8,562 nt of DNA from Ignavibacteria bacterium (GCA_027347545.1 DAIEQT010000515.1:1-8562), one strand, 5' to 3'; shown: positions 1 through 6,696, numbered from the stretch's first letter. A program made the numbers and translations. The notes: a model not told the origin generated them from the sequence alone.

Positions 1-1544
1 ACGTAAAGGAAGGAACTAAAGCAGCAATTGGCGAGCCGGTTATTTCAGTTGAGACGGGAGAAGTGAAAGGTGAAACGAAAGACGTGAGAAGTGAAACGGC
101 AAAGGTGAAAGAGCCTGTCCCGAGCTCTTTTCGGGATGAAACGAAAGACGTGAGAAGTGAAACGGCAAACGAAGTAAAGAACGAAGTACAAAGTGCAAAA
201 GATGAAGTAAAAACATCTAACGACTCAATACTCAATACTAAATACTATTCGTTTACTATTCCAACGCTCGGCGAAAATATTACTTCTGCGCAAATCACTA
301 AGGTTCTTCTCAAAGTAGGCGATAAAGTTGAAGTTGAGCAAGTTGTTCTGGAAATTGAAACCGACAAAGCAACGGTTGAAGTTCCATCCGAAGTTAGCGG
401 TGTTGTTAAAGAAGTGAATGTTAAAGATGGCGATAAAGTTACAATTGGTTCAGTTGCTCTCGTAATAGAAAGGGCAATTGAAAATGGAAAATTGATAATT
501 GATAATGAAAAGCCAAAGATTAATACTGCGACGAAACCAGAACAACTCTCAATTAGCAATTCTCAATTATCAATTCAAAAAGAGCATACACACATGCCGC
601 AGCTCGTAAATCTTCCGCGCGATATTGTTAAAGTTGTAGTTCCGGCGGCGCCATCTGTAAGAAGATTTGCCCGCGAGATTGGCGTTGAGATTAATAATGT
701 ACGCGGCAGCGGAGTAAGCGGAAGAATTTCGATTGAAGATGTAAAAGCATTTGCGAAAGCGCTGAACCAGCAGTTGCAGCAAGGCGGTGCCATTGGCGGT
801 GCGGTTGTTGGAGTTCCGAGAGAAACACTTCCCGACTTTTCAAAATGGGGCGAGATTGACCGTCAGCCGATGAGCAATATCCGCCGCAAGACTGCTGAGC
901 ATTTATCATACGCCTGGGCTTCCGTACCCCATGTAACGCAATTTGATAAAGCTGATATAACAGAGCTTGAGAAAATCCGTAAACAGTTTGGCAAACAAGT
1001 AGAAGCAGTCGGCGGAAAACTAACCGTAACCGGAATTCTTCTTAAAGTTATTGCAAGCGCAATGAAAGTTTATCCGCAGTTCAACAGCAGTGTTGATATG
1101 GAGAAAAACGAAATCATCTATAAGAAATATCTAAACATTGGTGTAGCGGTTGATACCGAAAAGGGTTTGCTCGTTCCGGTAATTAAAGATGTTGATAAGA
1201 AAAACATAACTCAGATTAGTGTTGATCTTGCTGAGGTTTCTAAAAAAGCACGCGATAAAAAACTTGGCTTAGATGATATGCAAGGCGGATGCTTTACAAT
1301 TTCTAATCTTGGCGGAATTGGCGGAACGTATTTTACACCAATTGTAAACACGCCGGAAGTAGCAATACTTGGCGTTTCAAAATCATCTTATGAGCCGGTT
1401 TATGTTGACGGCAAGTTTGAACCTCGCCTGATGATGCCTCTTTCACTTTCTTACGATCACATAATTATAGATGGCGCTGATGCAATTCGTTTCTTACGCT
1501 GGGTAATCAACGCGCTGGAAAATCCGTTTTTAATGTCACTATAA
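1..1544 (+). CDS. 2-oxoacid dehydrogenase complex E2 component (dihydrolipoyllysine acyltransferase), 5'-truncated
   Basis: This is the acyltransferase core of a pyruvate- or branched-chain-type dehydrogenase complex: it carries the acyl group on a lipoyl-lysine arm and passes it to CoA. The reading frame is open from base 3 (codons from 3, window edge mid-codon), so the GTG at 63 is internal. Bases 3-62 encode VKEGTKAAIGEPVISVETGE, the end of a first lipoyl domain. Counting residues from the GTG at 63: a repeat-encoded linker (1-58); a complete second lipoyl domain (about 60-137) with the lipoylation motif ETDKATVEVPS (K102); a second low-complexity linker (138-178); a peripheral-subunit-binding domain (about 195-232, PSVRRFAREIGV); and the catalytic domain (about 265-493) with active site DHIIIDG (H466, D470). 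The lipoyl-lipoyl-PSBD-catalytic order is normal. The substrate (pyruvate or branched-chain 2-oxoacid) cannot be told from this part. The E1 genes probably lie to the left and E3 is at 8063. Family assignment is very secure. Confidence 0.96.
   Translation, partial: VKEGTKAAIGEPVISVETGEVKGETKDVRSETAKVKEPVPSSFRDETKDVRSETANEVKNEVQSAKDEVKTSNDSILNTKYYSFTIPTLGENITSAQITKVLLKVGDKVEVEQVVLEIETDKATVEVPSEVSGVVKEVNVKDGDKVTIGSVALVIERAIENGKLIIDNEKPKINTATKPEQLSISNSQLSIQKEHTHMPQLVNLPRDIVKVVVPAAPSVRRFAREIGVEINNVRGSGVSGRISIEDVKAFAKALNQQLQQGGAIGGAVVGVPRETLPDFSKWGEIDRQPMSNIRRKTAEHLSYAWASVPHVTQFDKADITELEKIRKQFGKQVEAVGGKLTVTGILLKVIASAMKVYPQFNSSVDMEKNEIIYKKYLNIGVAVDTEKGLLVPVIKDVDKKNITQISVDLAEVSKKARDKKLGLDDMQGGCFTISNLGGIGGTYFTPIVNTPEVAILGVSKSSYEPVYVDGKFEPRLMMPLSLSYDHIIIDGADAIRFLRWVINALENPFLMSL
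71..169 (+). repeat. 33-bp perfect direct repeat inside the E2 gene (first interdomain linker)
   Basis: Bases 71-103 and 137-169 are identical over 33 bp, with a period of 66 bp (22 codons), so both copies are read in the same frame as TKDVRSETA-containing peptide. The unit is itself built from GTGARA-like words (GTGAAAG, GTGAGAAG, GTGAAACG). It encodes a charged, disordered linker. The perfect identity suggests recent duplication or gene conversion. Confidence 0.93.
117..137 (+). repeat. Short palindrome TCCCGA-7-TCGGGA inside the E2 linker
   Basis: TCCCGA (118-123) and TCGGGA (131-136) form a 6-bp stem around a 7-base loop, and G117/T137 could add a wobble pair. It sits between the two 33-bp repeat copies and is translated as part of the linker (PVPSSFRDE). 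It resembles the small palindromes usually found between genes in this bacterial group; the resemblance is from general knowledge and was not searched. Confidence 0.7.
223..246 (+). repeat. AATACT-type tandem words in the E2 linker
   Basis: Three overlapping copies of the word AATACT (CTCAATACTCAATACTAAATACT) lie just before the second lipoyl domain. The 12-mer ATACTAAATACT (235-246) occurs again in reverse complement at 3303-3314, in the intergenic DNA after the OmpA-family gene. The same repeat type is therefore coding here and non-coding there. Confidence 0.7.
490..575 (+). repeat. 13-bp inverted repeat inside the E2 gene (second interdomain linker)
   Basis: AATTGATAATTGA (490-502) and its exact reverse complement TCAATTATCAATT (563-575) bracket a 60-base spacer. 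The surrounding sequence is made of degenerate CAATT/GATAATTG words. The segment encodes the linker between the second lipoyl domain and the subunit-binding domain (about residues 138-176 counted from base 63). The sequence looks intergenic but stays free of stops in this frame. Confidence 0.85.
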
Positions 1545-1568
1545 CAATAAGCAGATATTAAATTTGAA

Positions 1569-1590
1569 AAGGCTGCTCACAGGCAGCCTT
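1569..1590. terminator. Bidirectional rho-independent terminator between E2 and the OMP gene
   Basis: AAGGCTGC (1569-1576), a 6-base loop and GCAGCCTT (1583-1590) form a perfect 8-bp stem. T-rich sequence follows on both sides (TTATATTTGTT on plus, TTTTCAAATTT on minus). It lies between the stops of the convergent genes ending at 1544 and 1601 and can serve both. Confidence 0.88.
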
Positions 1591-1600
1591 ATTATATTTG

Positions 1601-2239
1601 TTAAAAGCCAAACTTAATCCCAACTGATCCGGAAGTAGCGTTATAGCCGCCGAAAATTATGTTACCGTCGAGATAGAAATTGTCTAATATTTTTGTTGAT
1701 GCTCCAATGCCAAACTTAAATTCATTTCTGAATCCTGATGCTGTTTTTTCGACAGAGTTTTTCTCGAAAGAGTTAATTAACATCCCATTTTTATCGTAAG
1801 TATCTATTCTTCTATTTATAAAACTGTCGGTCGGAAAAATATATTCCGAACCATATCCTGCTATTAGATAGGGAGAAATCACCCATTCGAATGGAGAATA
1901 TTTTACCGCAATATTTAGTGATAAGCCGGTGTGTTTATCATATCTTTCTGCAAACGTCTCGGTCACTGATGTTTCACTATTCCGTGTGAAATTGGAATAC
2001 GAAGGACTCTTTGTTCCAAAGGAACCAATTCCACCATATATAGAAATGGAAAATTGCTTATTAAACTTCCTTTCCAGAGACAAGGTCATAAAATTGTTTT
2101 TAATCTGTTGATTAAATGTAAGGACACTAAAATTTAATCCTACAAACCAATTGTTTGATTGTTGAACTGTATTAGTTTCTTGTGCAAAAAATGGAAAGAA
2201 TGAGAAAAGCATTATTATAAGCGTTGTTCTTGTTTTCAT
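1601..2239 (-). CDS. Outer-membrane beta-barrel protein, small (hypothetical)
   Basis: A 212-residue protein with a typical signal peptide (MKTRTTLIIMLFSFFPFFAQ, cleavage likely before E21). The rest is alternating polar/aromatic beta strands (for example FVGLNFSVLTF, FSISIYGGIGSF, SLNIAVKYSPF, ISPYLIAGYGSEY, FRNEFKFGIGAST), ending in VGIKFGF with a C-terminal Phe. This final aromatic is the usual signal for insertion by the BAM machinery. Size and strand pattern fit an eight-stranded barrel of the OmpA/OmpW/PorT type, but I cannot assign a named family or cargo. The ATG at 2239 is preceded by AGGGG (2245-2249) at good spacing. It is a single gene, convergent with E2 and divergent from the OmpA-family gene. 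Confidence 0.8.
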   Translation of the reverse strand: MKTRTTLIIMLFSFFPFFAQETNTVQQSNNWFVGLNFSVLTFNQQIKNNFMTLSLERKFNKQFSISIYGGIGSFGTKSPSYSNFTRNSETSVTETFAERYDKHTGLSLNIAVKYSPFEWVISPYLIAGYGSEYIFPTDSFINRRIDTYDKNGMLINSFEKNSVEKTASGFRNEFKFGIGASTKILDNFYLDGNIIFGGYNATSGSVGIKFGF

Positions 2240-2302
2240 GTGAACCCCTAATTTTTTTTAAATTGCTTGCCGGCGGGTTTTCTACAAACGGATTACAACT
2301 TT

Positions 2303-2373
2303 AGTTCCTTTCCTCAAACCCGATATAGCAAAGAGCATATATGTTATCTGTATCCTGCCCAAAGGAACTTTGG
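2303..2373. repeat. Palindromic repeat: 9-bp inverted repeat ending in a tight hairpin
   Basis: AGTTCCTTT (2303-2311) is matched by AAAGGAACT (2361-2369). The right arm also folds locally as CCAAAG-GAA-CTTTGG (2359-2373), a perfect 6-bp stem. No reading frame covers it. It looks like a decayed copy of an interspersed palindromic repeat in the gap between the divergent genes. Confidence 0.5.
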
Positions 2374-2396
2374 TTTATGTGGTAATCTATACTTAA

Positions 2397-2517
2397 AAAT
2401 ATTTCATCTATAGGGGGTTTTTTAGCTCCGTTAGTACGAATGACTCTTTCTGTGGAGAGAAATATTTATAGAATAACTAACACGCAACATTTGTTAAGTC
2501 CCTTTAGTGGCGGTATA
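2397..2517. repeat. Decayed interspersed repeat unit in the OMP/OmpA-family intergenic gap
   Basis: AAATATTTC (2397-2405) and GAAATATTT (2459-2467) are a perfect 9-bp inverted repeat around TTTAGCTCCGTTAGTACGAA. A related segment follows (ATTTGTTAAGTCCCTTTAG). From general knowledge these resemble 'GTTCCGTTAGGAAC'-type hairpin repeats scattered through Bacteroidota-related genomes, with the hairpin arms broken by mutation. Apart from this, the 2303-2373 repeat and the 5' region of the OmpA-family gene, I see nothing in 2240-2630. Confidence 0.4.
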
Positions 2518-2547
2518 AAACTTTTTTACCATTTATCTAAATTGTTC

Positions 2548-2603
2548 TTTGTGAGTTTGAACAAACTATCATTCCATTGTGTTTAATAGTTTTGACTCAC
2601 AAA
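2548..2603 (+). promoter_or_regulatory. Inverted repeat and possible promoter upstream of the OmpA-family gene
   Basis: TTTGTGAGT (2548-2556) and ACTCACAAA (2595-2603) form a perfect 9-bp inverted repeat with a 38-base spacer. TAGTTTTG (2587-2594), which fits the TAnnTTTG box of Bacteroidota promoters, directly abuts the right arm, but I see no TTG at the expected distance upstream. The repeat could be an operator or, if transcription starts further up, a 5'-UTR hairpin ending 17 bases before the AGGAGG ribosome site. Confidence 0.4.
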
Positions 2604-2630
2604 AAATTCATCATTTATTAAGGAGGAAAT

Positions 2631-3299
2631 ATGAAACATACAAAATCATTATTGGCTACTCTACTCATTGTCTCAATTCTCGTGTCTGGCTGCGGAGCGA
2701 GCAAAGCTGTTCAAGGCGGTGCTATTGGTGTTGCGGCGGGCGGTGTTCTTGGCGGTGTAATTGGTAAAGTTGCCGGCAATACAACGTTAGGTGCAATTAT
2801 TGGCGCCGCAGTTGGCGGAACTGCCGGTGCTTTAATCGGTCATCACATGGATAAACAAGCAGAAGAAATGCAAAAAGATATTGAAGGCGCTAAAGTTGAA
2901 AGAGTTGGAGAAGGAATTAAAATAACTTTCGATAGCGGAATTCTTTTTGCAACAAATTCATCCAAGCTGGAAGCGCAGGCAAAGGTTAATATTGATAAGC
3001 TTGCTAAAATTCTCAACAAATATCCCGACACAAATATTTTTGTTGCCGGACATACAGACATCACCGGCAAACTCGATCTAAATATGAAGCTTTCTGAACA
3101 AAGAGCTAAATCAGTTGTTGATTACGCTACTAGTCTTGGTGTTGCAACTTCAAGATTTACACAGCAAGGTCTAGGACCAAATGAGCCTGTTGCTACCAAC
3201 GATACACCAGAGGGAAGAAAAGCAAACCGCCGTGTTGAAGTAGCTGTATTCGCAAACGAAAAATTAAAAGAAGCTGCTGAAAAAGGAATGCTGAAATAG
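2631..3299 (+). CDS. OmpA-family lipoprotein with glycine-zipper domain (YiaD/Pal-like)
   Basis: A 222-residue outer-membrane lipoprotein expected to tie the membrane to peptidoglycan. It has a lipoprotein signal peptide with lipobox VSGC (C21, followed by Gly-Ala, so no inner-membrane retention Asp). A glycine-zipper segment follows (about 29-70, GGAIGVAAGGVLGGVIG and GAIIGAAVGGTAGALIG), then a C-terminal OmpA-like domain (about 95-208). The peptidoglycan-binding residues are visible: D143 in GHTDITG and R158 in LSEQRAKSV, with the closing NRRVEV at 199-204. The start is fixed by AGGAGG at 2621-2626. The glycine zipper plus OmpA layout matches YiaD-like proteins more than classical Pal, which lacks the zipper. 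It is monocistronic, convergent with the DUF5916 gene. Confidence 0.93.
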   Translation: MKHTKSLLATLLIVSILVSGCGASKAVQGGAIGVAAGGVLGGVIGKVAGNTTLGAIIGAAVGGTAGALIGHHMDKQAEEMQKDIEGAKVERVGEGIKITFDSGILFATNSSKLEAQAKVNIDKLAKILNKYPDTNIFVAGHTDITGKLDLNMKLSEQRAKSVVDYATSLGVATSRFTQQGLGPNEPVATNDTPEGRKANRRVEVAVFANEKLKEAAEKGMLK

Positions 3300-3302
3300 A
3301 GC

Positions 3303-3330
3303 AGTATTTAGTATAAAGTAATTAGTATTT
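3303..3330. repeat. AGTATT-word repeat next to the MITE-like element
   Basis: Three AGTATTT-like words (AGTATTTAGTAT, then ATTAGTATTT) follow the OmpA-family stop. Bases 3303-3314 are the exact reverse complement of the coding 12-mer at 235-246 in the E2 linker. Confidence 0.55.
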
Positions 3331-3458
3331 AGATGAAACCTCTGAATTATTGGTTCTTTGTCACACTGAGCTTGTCGAAGTGTGATAATTTAGCTTGTAA
3401 CGTCATGGTTCGACAAGCTCACCATGACTTAGTCTTAATATTTCAGAGGTTTCTAGAT
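3330..3458. mobile_element. 119-bp MITE-like element with paired REP-type hairpins and 5-bp target duplication
   Basis: The element spans 3335-3453 and is flanked by TAGAT at 3330-3334 and 3454-3458. Its ends are a perfect 12-bp inverted repeat (GAAACCTCTGAA / TTCAGAGGTTTC) that extends to 16 of 17 positions. Inside are two hairpins: TCACACT-loop-AGTGTGA (3361-3385) and GTCATGGT-loop-ACCATGAC (3402-3428). Their 11-base loops, GAGCTTGTCGA (3368-3378) and TCGACAAGCTC (3410-3420), are exact reverse complements. Overall the element is one long imperfect inverted repeat with 44-base arms (34 of 44 matching) and a 31-base centre. There is no ORF, so any movement would need a transposase supplied from elsewhere. 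It sits between the OmpA-family stop and its terminator. Confidence 0.8.
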
Positions 3459-3467
3459 AATAAATAG

Positions 3468-3489
3468 AAGAGCGGTTTTAGCCGCTCTT
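3468..3489. terminator. Bidirectional rho-independent terminator, OmpA-family / DUF5916 genes
   Basis: AAGAGCGG (3468-3475), loop TTTTAG and CCGCTCTT (3482-3489) form a perfect 8-bp stem followed by TCTATTTT on plus and by TCTATTTATTA on minus. It lies 13 bases past the end of the minus-strand DUF5916 gene and about 170 bases past the OmpA-family stop. The extra distance on the plus side is explained by the inserted element at 3335-3453. Confidence 0.9.
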
Positions 3490-3501
3490 TCTATTTTAAA
3501 T

Positions 3502-5646
3502 TTACGCCCGCCACAAATAACTCATCTTAAAGAAAAATCCGCGCTGAACTTCGTTGAAAGAACTACTTGCAATGTAGCGGTTCTGCGGTTCATCCCATTC
3601 TGTTTTGTTATACAAAGAGCCATAACCAAGATGCATCACTGTCCCCGGAACGTATGTGAATGAAACAAGAAAATCGGTAAGCAGTTGTTTCTTGAACTTG
3701 TTGTACTCGGCAATTCCTCTGAAGAATAAATATTTATTTACTTGATATGTTAAACGCTCCCGAATAATTGGATATTCATAGATCAGCTTAGCATCGGTTG
3801 AGCGGCGGAAATCAGAAAACACAACGCTTGTGTATGATTCAATATTCTGTGTCGGGCGGAAAGTCATGCTGGCAGAAATTCTATTCGAGTAACCTTGAAA
3901 TGGCGCTGAAGAATAATAAATTGACTGCATCCTTCTGTATGTAATATTTGACGAAAGCTGCTTGGTGAAAAGTCCGCCAAATGTAACTGCCAAACCACTT
4001 GTGTTAAATTTTTCTCTCTCAAAAATTTCCGTTGCGTAGATTAATTTAATCTTAGCAGTTAGAGAGCCGAACATATACGTCTGCGCGGAAACATAATTAA
4101 ATGTTTCCCATTTTTCGCTCGGCATATCTTTCAACTGCGCAGAGAAAGCTTCCAGATCAATTCTAGAGATGAAAGAATTTGTTGGGTAAAGTTTTGGTTT
4201 AACCAATCCGGTTAGAGATAAAACTCCGTTGCGGGTTAAGTAGCCGGTTTCAACAAAGAAATCTTCCGAGATATTTTTGAATGAGAAATCATAAAACAAA
4301 TCGCGCGAATCAAAATTGTAACGAAGGCTTAAAACAGAGCCGCCTTTAGCTTTATCAATCCCGGAATATTTTGTGCTGGAAAAAATTCCATTCCACTCCA
4401 CAGTACTTGATTGAGTAACGCGGAAAATTCCATCAACTGCGGCAACTCTATTAAAATTATTTTTCGTTTCCCGTCCGGTATAAATAGCGCCAACGTAACT
4501 ATCTTCAGAGAGAGTTCTCTTGAAGCGAAGAATTGGAAAACTCGCATACTTGCCATCAGTTTCATTTGGCAATTCATCCATAGAAAATAGTGCTGCGAGT
4601 GTATTCTTAGTTCCAAGCTTGCCGCTAAGTTTCAGCCCGGTTAGCGGATTAACAATTGTTCTTGTGTGGACTAATGTTCCGAGCGGATCAACTTCGGAAG
4701 TTCCTAATCCGGCAACATTAAAAATTTCGCTCCCTTCTAAAAAGAAAGGACGTTTCTCCGCGAAGAATAATGAGTAGCGTAAGTTAACATCAACTTGTCC
4801 GGCATCGGATTCAACCTGGCTAAAATCTGGATTGTAAGTTGCATCAAGAATCAAATCAGAAGTGATTCCATATTTAGTAGTCAAACTCAAATCGCCTTTG
4901 TTATCGGTTCGTTTAAGCTCATTCTTGGTTCTTGCGTATTTGTTGCTGTAAGTAAAAGCTGGTAGCAGTTCGAACAAAGTATAGTGTTCCAAATCTCTGT
5001 ATTCAAGCGGCGTCATCTGCATAAGAAACGCCATCCCCAATTTTGGATCAAGTTCGGGAAATGACGAATGTTCAATTAAGCGGCTGATGTAGCGCTCGAA
5101 GAAGATTGACATCGTTACTGGATTGGCATCCGAGTAGCGAATGCTTTTTAACGGAATTGAAATTTCAATTGAGTAACCGTCCGGCAGCATTTGTCCGGCG
5201 CTGTACCAAACAAAGTCCGCGCTAAAATCTTCGATGCCGGCGGCGTAACGGCTGTCGGTTTGTATTCCATTTGGGTTGATATAAAAAGCATACAAAGATT
5301 GCTGATCGAAAAAGGAATCGAGATTAATGCACACCCAATCATCAGGACGGATATTGTCTCTGCTGTTCACCGACGTTTTTATTTTATCCGGCTCAGTATC
5401 GTAACAGCGGAATGCGAAATAAAGATTCTCGCTGTCGTAACCAGCATATGCAATAGTTTTTTGCGATCCATCTTTTCCAAAATCCGGGGAGAAAGTTTTA
5501 AAAGTTGAAAAGGATAAAACATTTTGCCATTCGACATCTTCCAACTTTCCATCAATTGTTGGCGGAGTTGATATTCGTGTGGGTCTAAGCGCTTCACCCG
5601 CAAAACTAATTGTTGTGATAAGAAATAGTAAAAGAAATTTCCTCAT
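3502..5646 (-). CDS. CBM9-like/DUF5916 outer-membrane protein
   Basis: A 714-residue secreted protein. It has a signal peptide (MRKFLLLFLITTISFA, cleavage before GEA), then a carbohydrate-binding family 9-like domain (about 26-215: PPTIDGKLEDVEW, LYFAFRCYDTEP, DDWVCINLDSFFD, YSIEISIPLKSI). The remainder is a DUF5916 domain (about 225-714) with the family hallmark stretch at 272-305 (NPDFSQVESDAGQ, then EKRPFFLEG at 297-305). It is rich in aromatic amphipathic strands to the C-terminus (FFFKMSYLWRA), consistent with an outer-membrane barrel. Its biochemical function is not established; sugar or glycan binding by the N-domain is inferred from fold family only. It lies 10 bp downstream of the PD40 gene, so it is almost surely co-transcribed as the second gene. 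The ribosome site before 5646 is weak. Length is somewhat short but in the usual range for the family. Confidence 0.88.
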   Translation of the reverse strand: MRKFLLLFLITTISFAGEALRPTRISTPPTIDGKLEDVEWQNVLSFSTFKTFSPDFGKDGSQKTIAYAGYDSENLYFAFRCYDTEPDKIKTSVNSRDNIRPDDWVCINLDSFFDQQSLYAFYINPNGIQTDSRYAAGIEDFSADFVWYSAGQMLPDGYSIEISIPLKSIRYSDANPVTMSIFFERYISRLIEHSSFPELDPKLGMAFLMQMTPLEYRDLEHYTLFELLPAFTYSNKYARTKNELKRTDNKGDLSLTTKYGITSDLILDATYNPDFSQVESDAGQVDVNLRYSLFFAEKRPFFLEGSEIFNVAGLGTSEVDPLGTLVHTRTIVNPLTGLKLSGKLGTKNTLAALFSMDELPNETDGKYASFPILRFKRTLSEDSYVGAIYTGRETKNNFNRVAAVDGIFRVTQSSTVEWNGIFSSTKYSGIDKAKGGSVLSLRYNFDSRDLFYDFSFKNISEDFFVETGYLTRNGVLSLTGLVKPKLYPTNSFISRIDLEAFSAQLKDMPSEKWETFNYVSAQTYMFGSLTAKIKLIYATEIFEREKFNTSGLAVTFGGLFTKQLSSNITYRRMQSIYYSSAPFQGYSNRISASMTFRPTQNIESYTSVVFSDFRRSTDAKLIYEYPIIRERLTYQVNKYLFFRGIAEYNKFKKQLLTDFLVSFTYVPGTVMHLGYGSLYNKTEWDEPQNRYIASSSFNEVQRGFFFKMSYLWRA

Positions 5647-5656
5647 AATGAATCCG

Positions 5657-6664
5657 TTATTTGGATGAATTGTTTTTTAGCTCGTTAATAATTTTTGCGT
5701 CAATCCAATACATTGTATTGCTGCCGTTGCCCGGCGAGTTGTGAATTTTTTGCAGCCACTCGTAACTGAAGTTTTCATTTTCGCTGAAAAGATTTTCATC
5801 CGGCTTCATAGACATAAAGAAAAAATATTTTCCGTCACGTGTTACATATGGCGAATACTCGTTGAACTTCGAATTTATTTTATCTCCCATATTTATTGGG
5901 TTTTGCCATGTGTCGTCAGAGTTTCTGAAGACAATATAATAATCAGCAGCACCTTTTCCATCCTTAGCTCTAAACACGCTAACTATAATATATTTTTCTT
6001 CCGGATCAATGAAAGCGTTAAATCTATCCGCGCCAAAATTTATTTGTTCGGGAAGTTTTTCCGCCGCCGCATATTTCCCGTCAACCAATTTTGATCTAAA
6101 GATCGCGTTGCTTCTATCTGCGGCTTCGCGGGTAAAATACATAGTTCCATCATTTGTTACGGAGGGGAAGTACTCATCGGTCGCAGAATTGATTGGCTCT
6201 CCAATATTTACTGGCTCACTCCAGCCATCATTTACTCTGTCCATTACCCAAACATCATAACTTTCTTTCTCTCCCTTTGGTGATGTCTTTGAGCGGTTGG
6301 AAACGAAATACATTTTCTTTCCGTCCGGTGAGATGCATGGCTCGGTGTAAGCATATTTTGCGTTTGCAGCGAATGGCGCTACTTCAGGTTTTTGCCATTT
6401 GCCATCAATAAACTTTGAACAAAGTATTGTGCTGAAAATAAAAGTAGAGCCGTGAACGGTAAAGTACATTTCCTTTCCATCCGGAGTAATTGCCATATCG
6501 CGTGTTGGCAAACCGGTTGTAACCAAACCAGGCATAAATATTTTCGCTGTCATTCCCGGCGGTTCCACTCCAAGATATTTTTCTGTAGATGTTTGCGCAA
6601 TTAAATTAATACCGGCGAGAAAAATCAAAATGTAGGGGGCAGTTAAAAATTTTGCTTTCTTCAT
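5657..6664 (-). CDS. Secreted PD40 beta-propeller protein (TolB-like)
   Basis: A 335-residue exported protein: basic N-terminus and hydrophobic core (MKKAKFLTAPYILIFLAGINLIAQ), then five PD40-type repeats spaced about 50-57 residues apart. These are ITPDGKEMYFT (about 59), ISPDGKKMYFV (111), VTNDGTMYFT (169), IDPEEKYIIV (219) and VTRDGKYFFF (274), each followed by a W..P.N segment such as GWSEPVNIGEPIN. This is the blade pattern of TolB-like propellers, normally a protein- or ligand-binding platform, not an enzyme. I start it at the ATG 6664, preceded by GAGGGA (6671-6676). The frame extends upstream to a TTG at 6712, but that would put charged residues before the signal peptide and would run through a terminator. 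It is first in an operon with the DUF5916 gene. Ligand unknown. Confidence 0.85.
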   Translation of the reverse strand: MKKAKFLTAPYILIFLAGINLIAQTSTEKYLGVEPPGMTAKIFMPGLVTTGLPTRDMAITPDGKEMYFTVHGSTFIFSTILCSKFIDGKWQKPEVAPFAANAKYAYTEPCISPDGKKMYFVSNRSKTSPKGEKESYDVWVMDRVNDGWSEPVNIGEPINSATDEYFPSVTNDGTMYFTREAADRSNAIFRSKLVDGKYAAAEKLPEQINFGADRFNAFIDPEEKYIIVSVFRAKDGKGAADYYIVFRNSDDTWQNPINMGDKINSKFNEYSPYVTRDGKYFFFMSMKPDENLFSENENFSYEWLQKIHNSPGNGSNTMYWIDAKIINELKNNSSK

Positions 6665-6696
6665 TGCTTTTCCCTCTTGTTTTAAAGATTTAAAAT

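Noticed and set aside
63..65. GTG at 63 as the start of the E2 gene
   Set aside because: The frame is open to the left edge and bases 3-62 encode the end of a lipoyl domain, so 63 is internal.
71..169. CRISPR-like array from the 33-bp repeats
   Set aside because: There are only two copies, in frame within a coding region, with a palindrome instead of unique spacers and no cas genes.
245..909. Minus-strand and alternate-frame open stretches inside E2
   Set aside because: They are antisense or off-frame shadows of a clearly conserved protein.
2240..2630. Riboswitch or tRNA in the divergent gap
   Set aside because: I could not find a conserved aptamer core or cloverleaf; the structure seen is explained by repeats.
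2579..2767. Small plus-strand frame overlapping the OmpA-family start
   Set aside because: It is a shadow in another frame of the lipoprotein gene, without its own ribosome site or recognisable protein.
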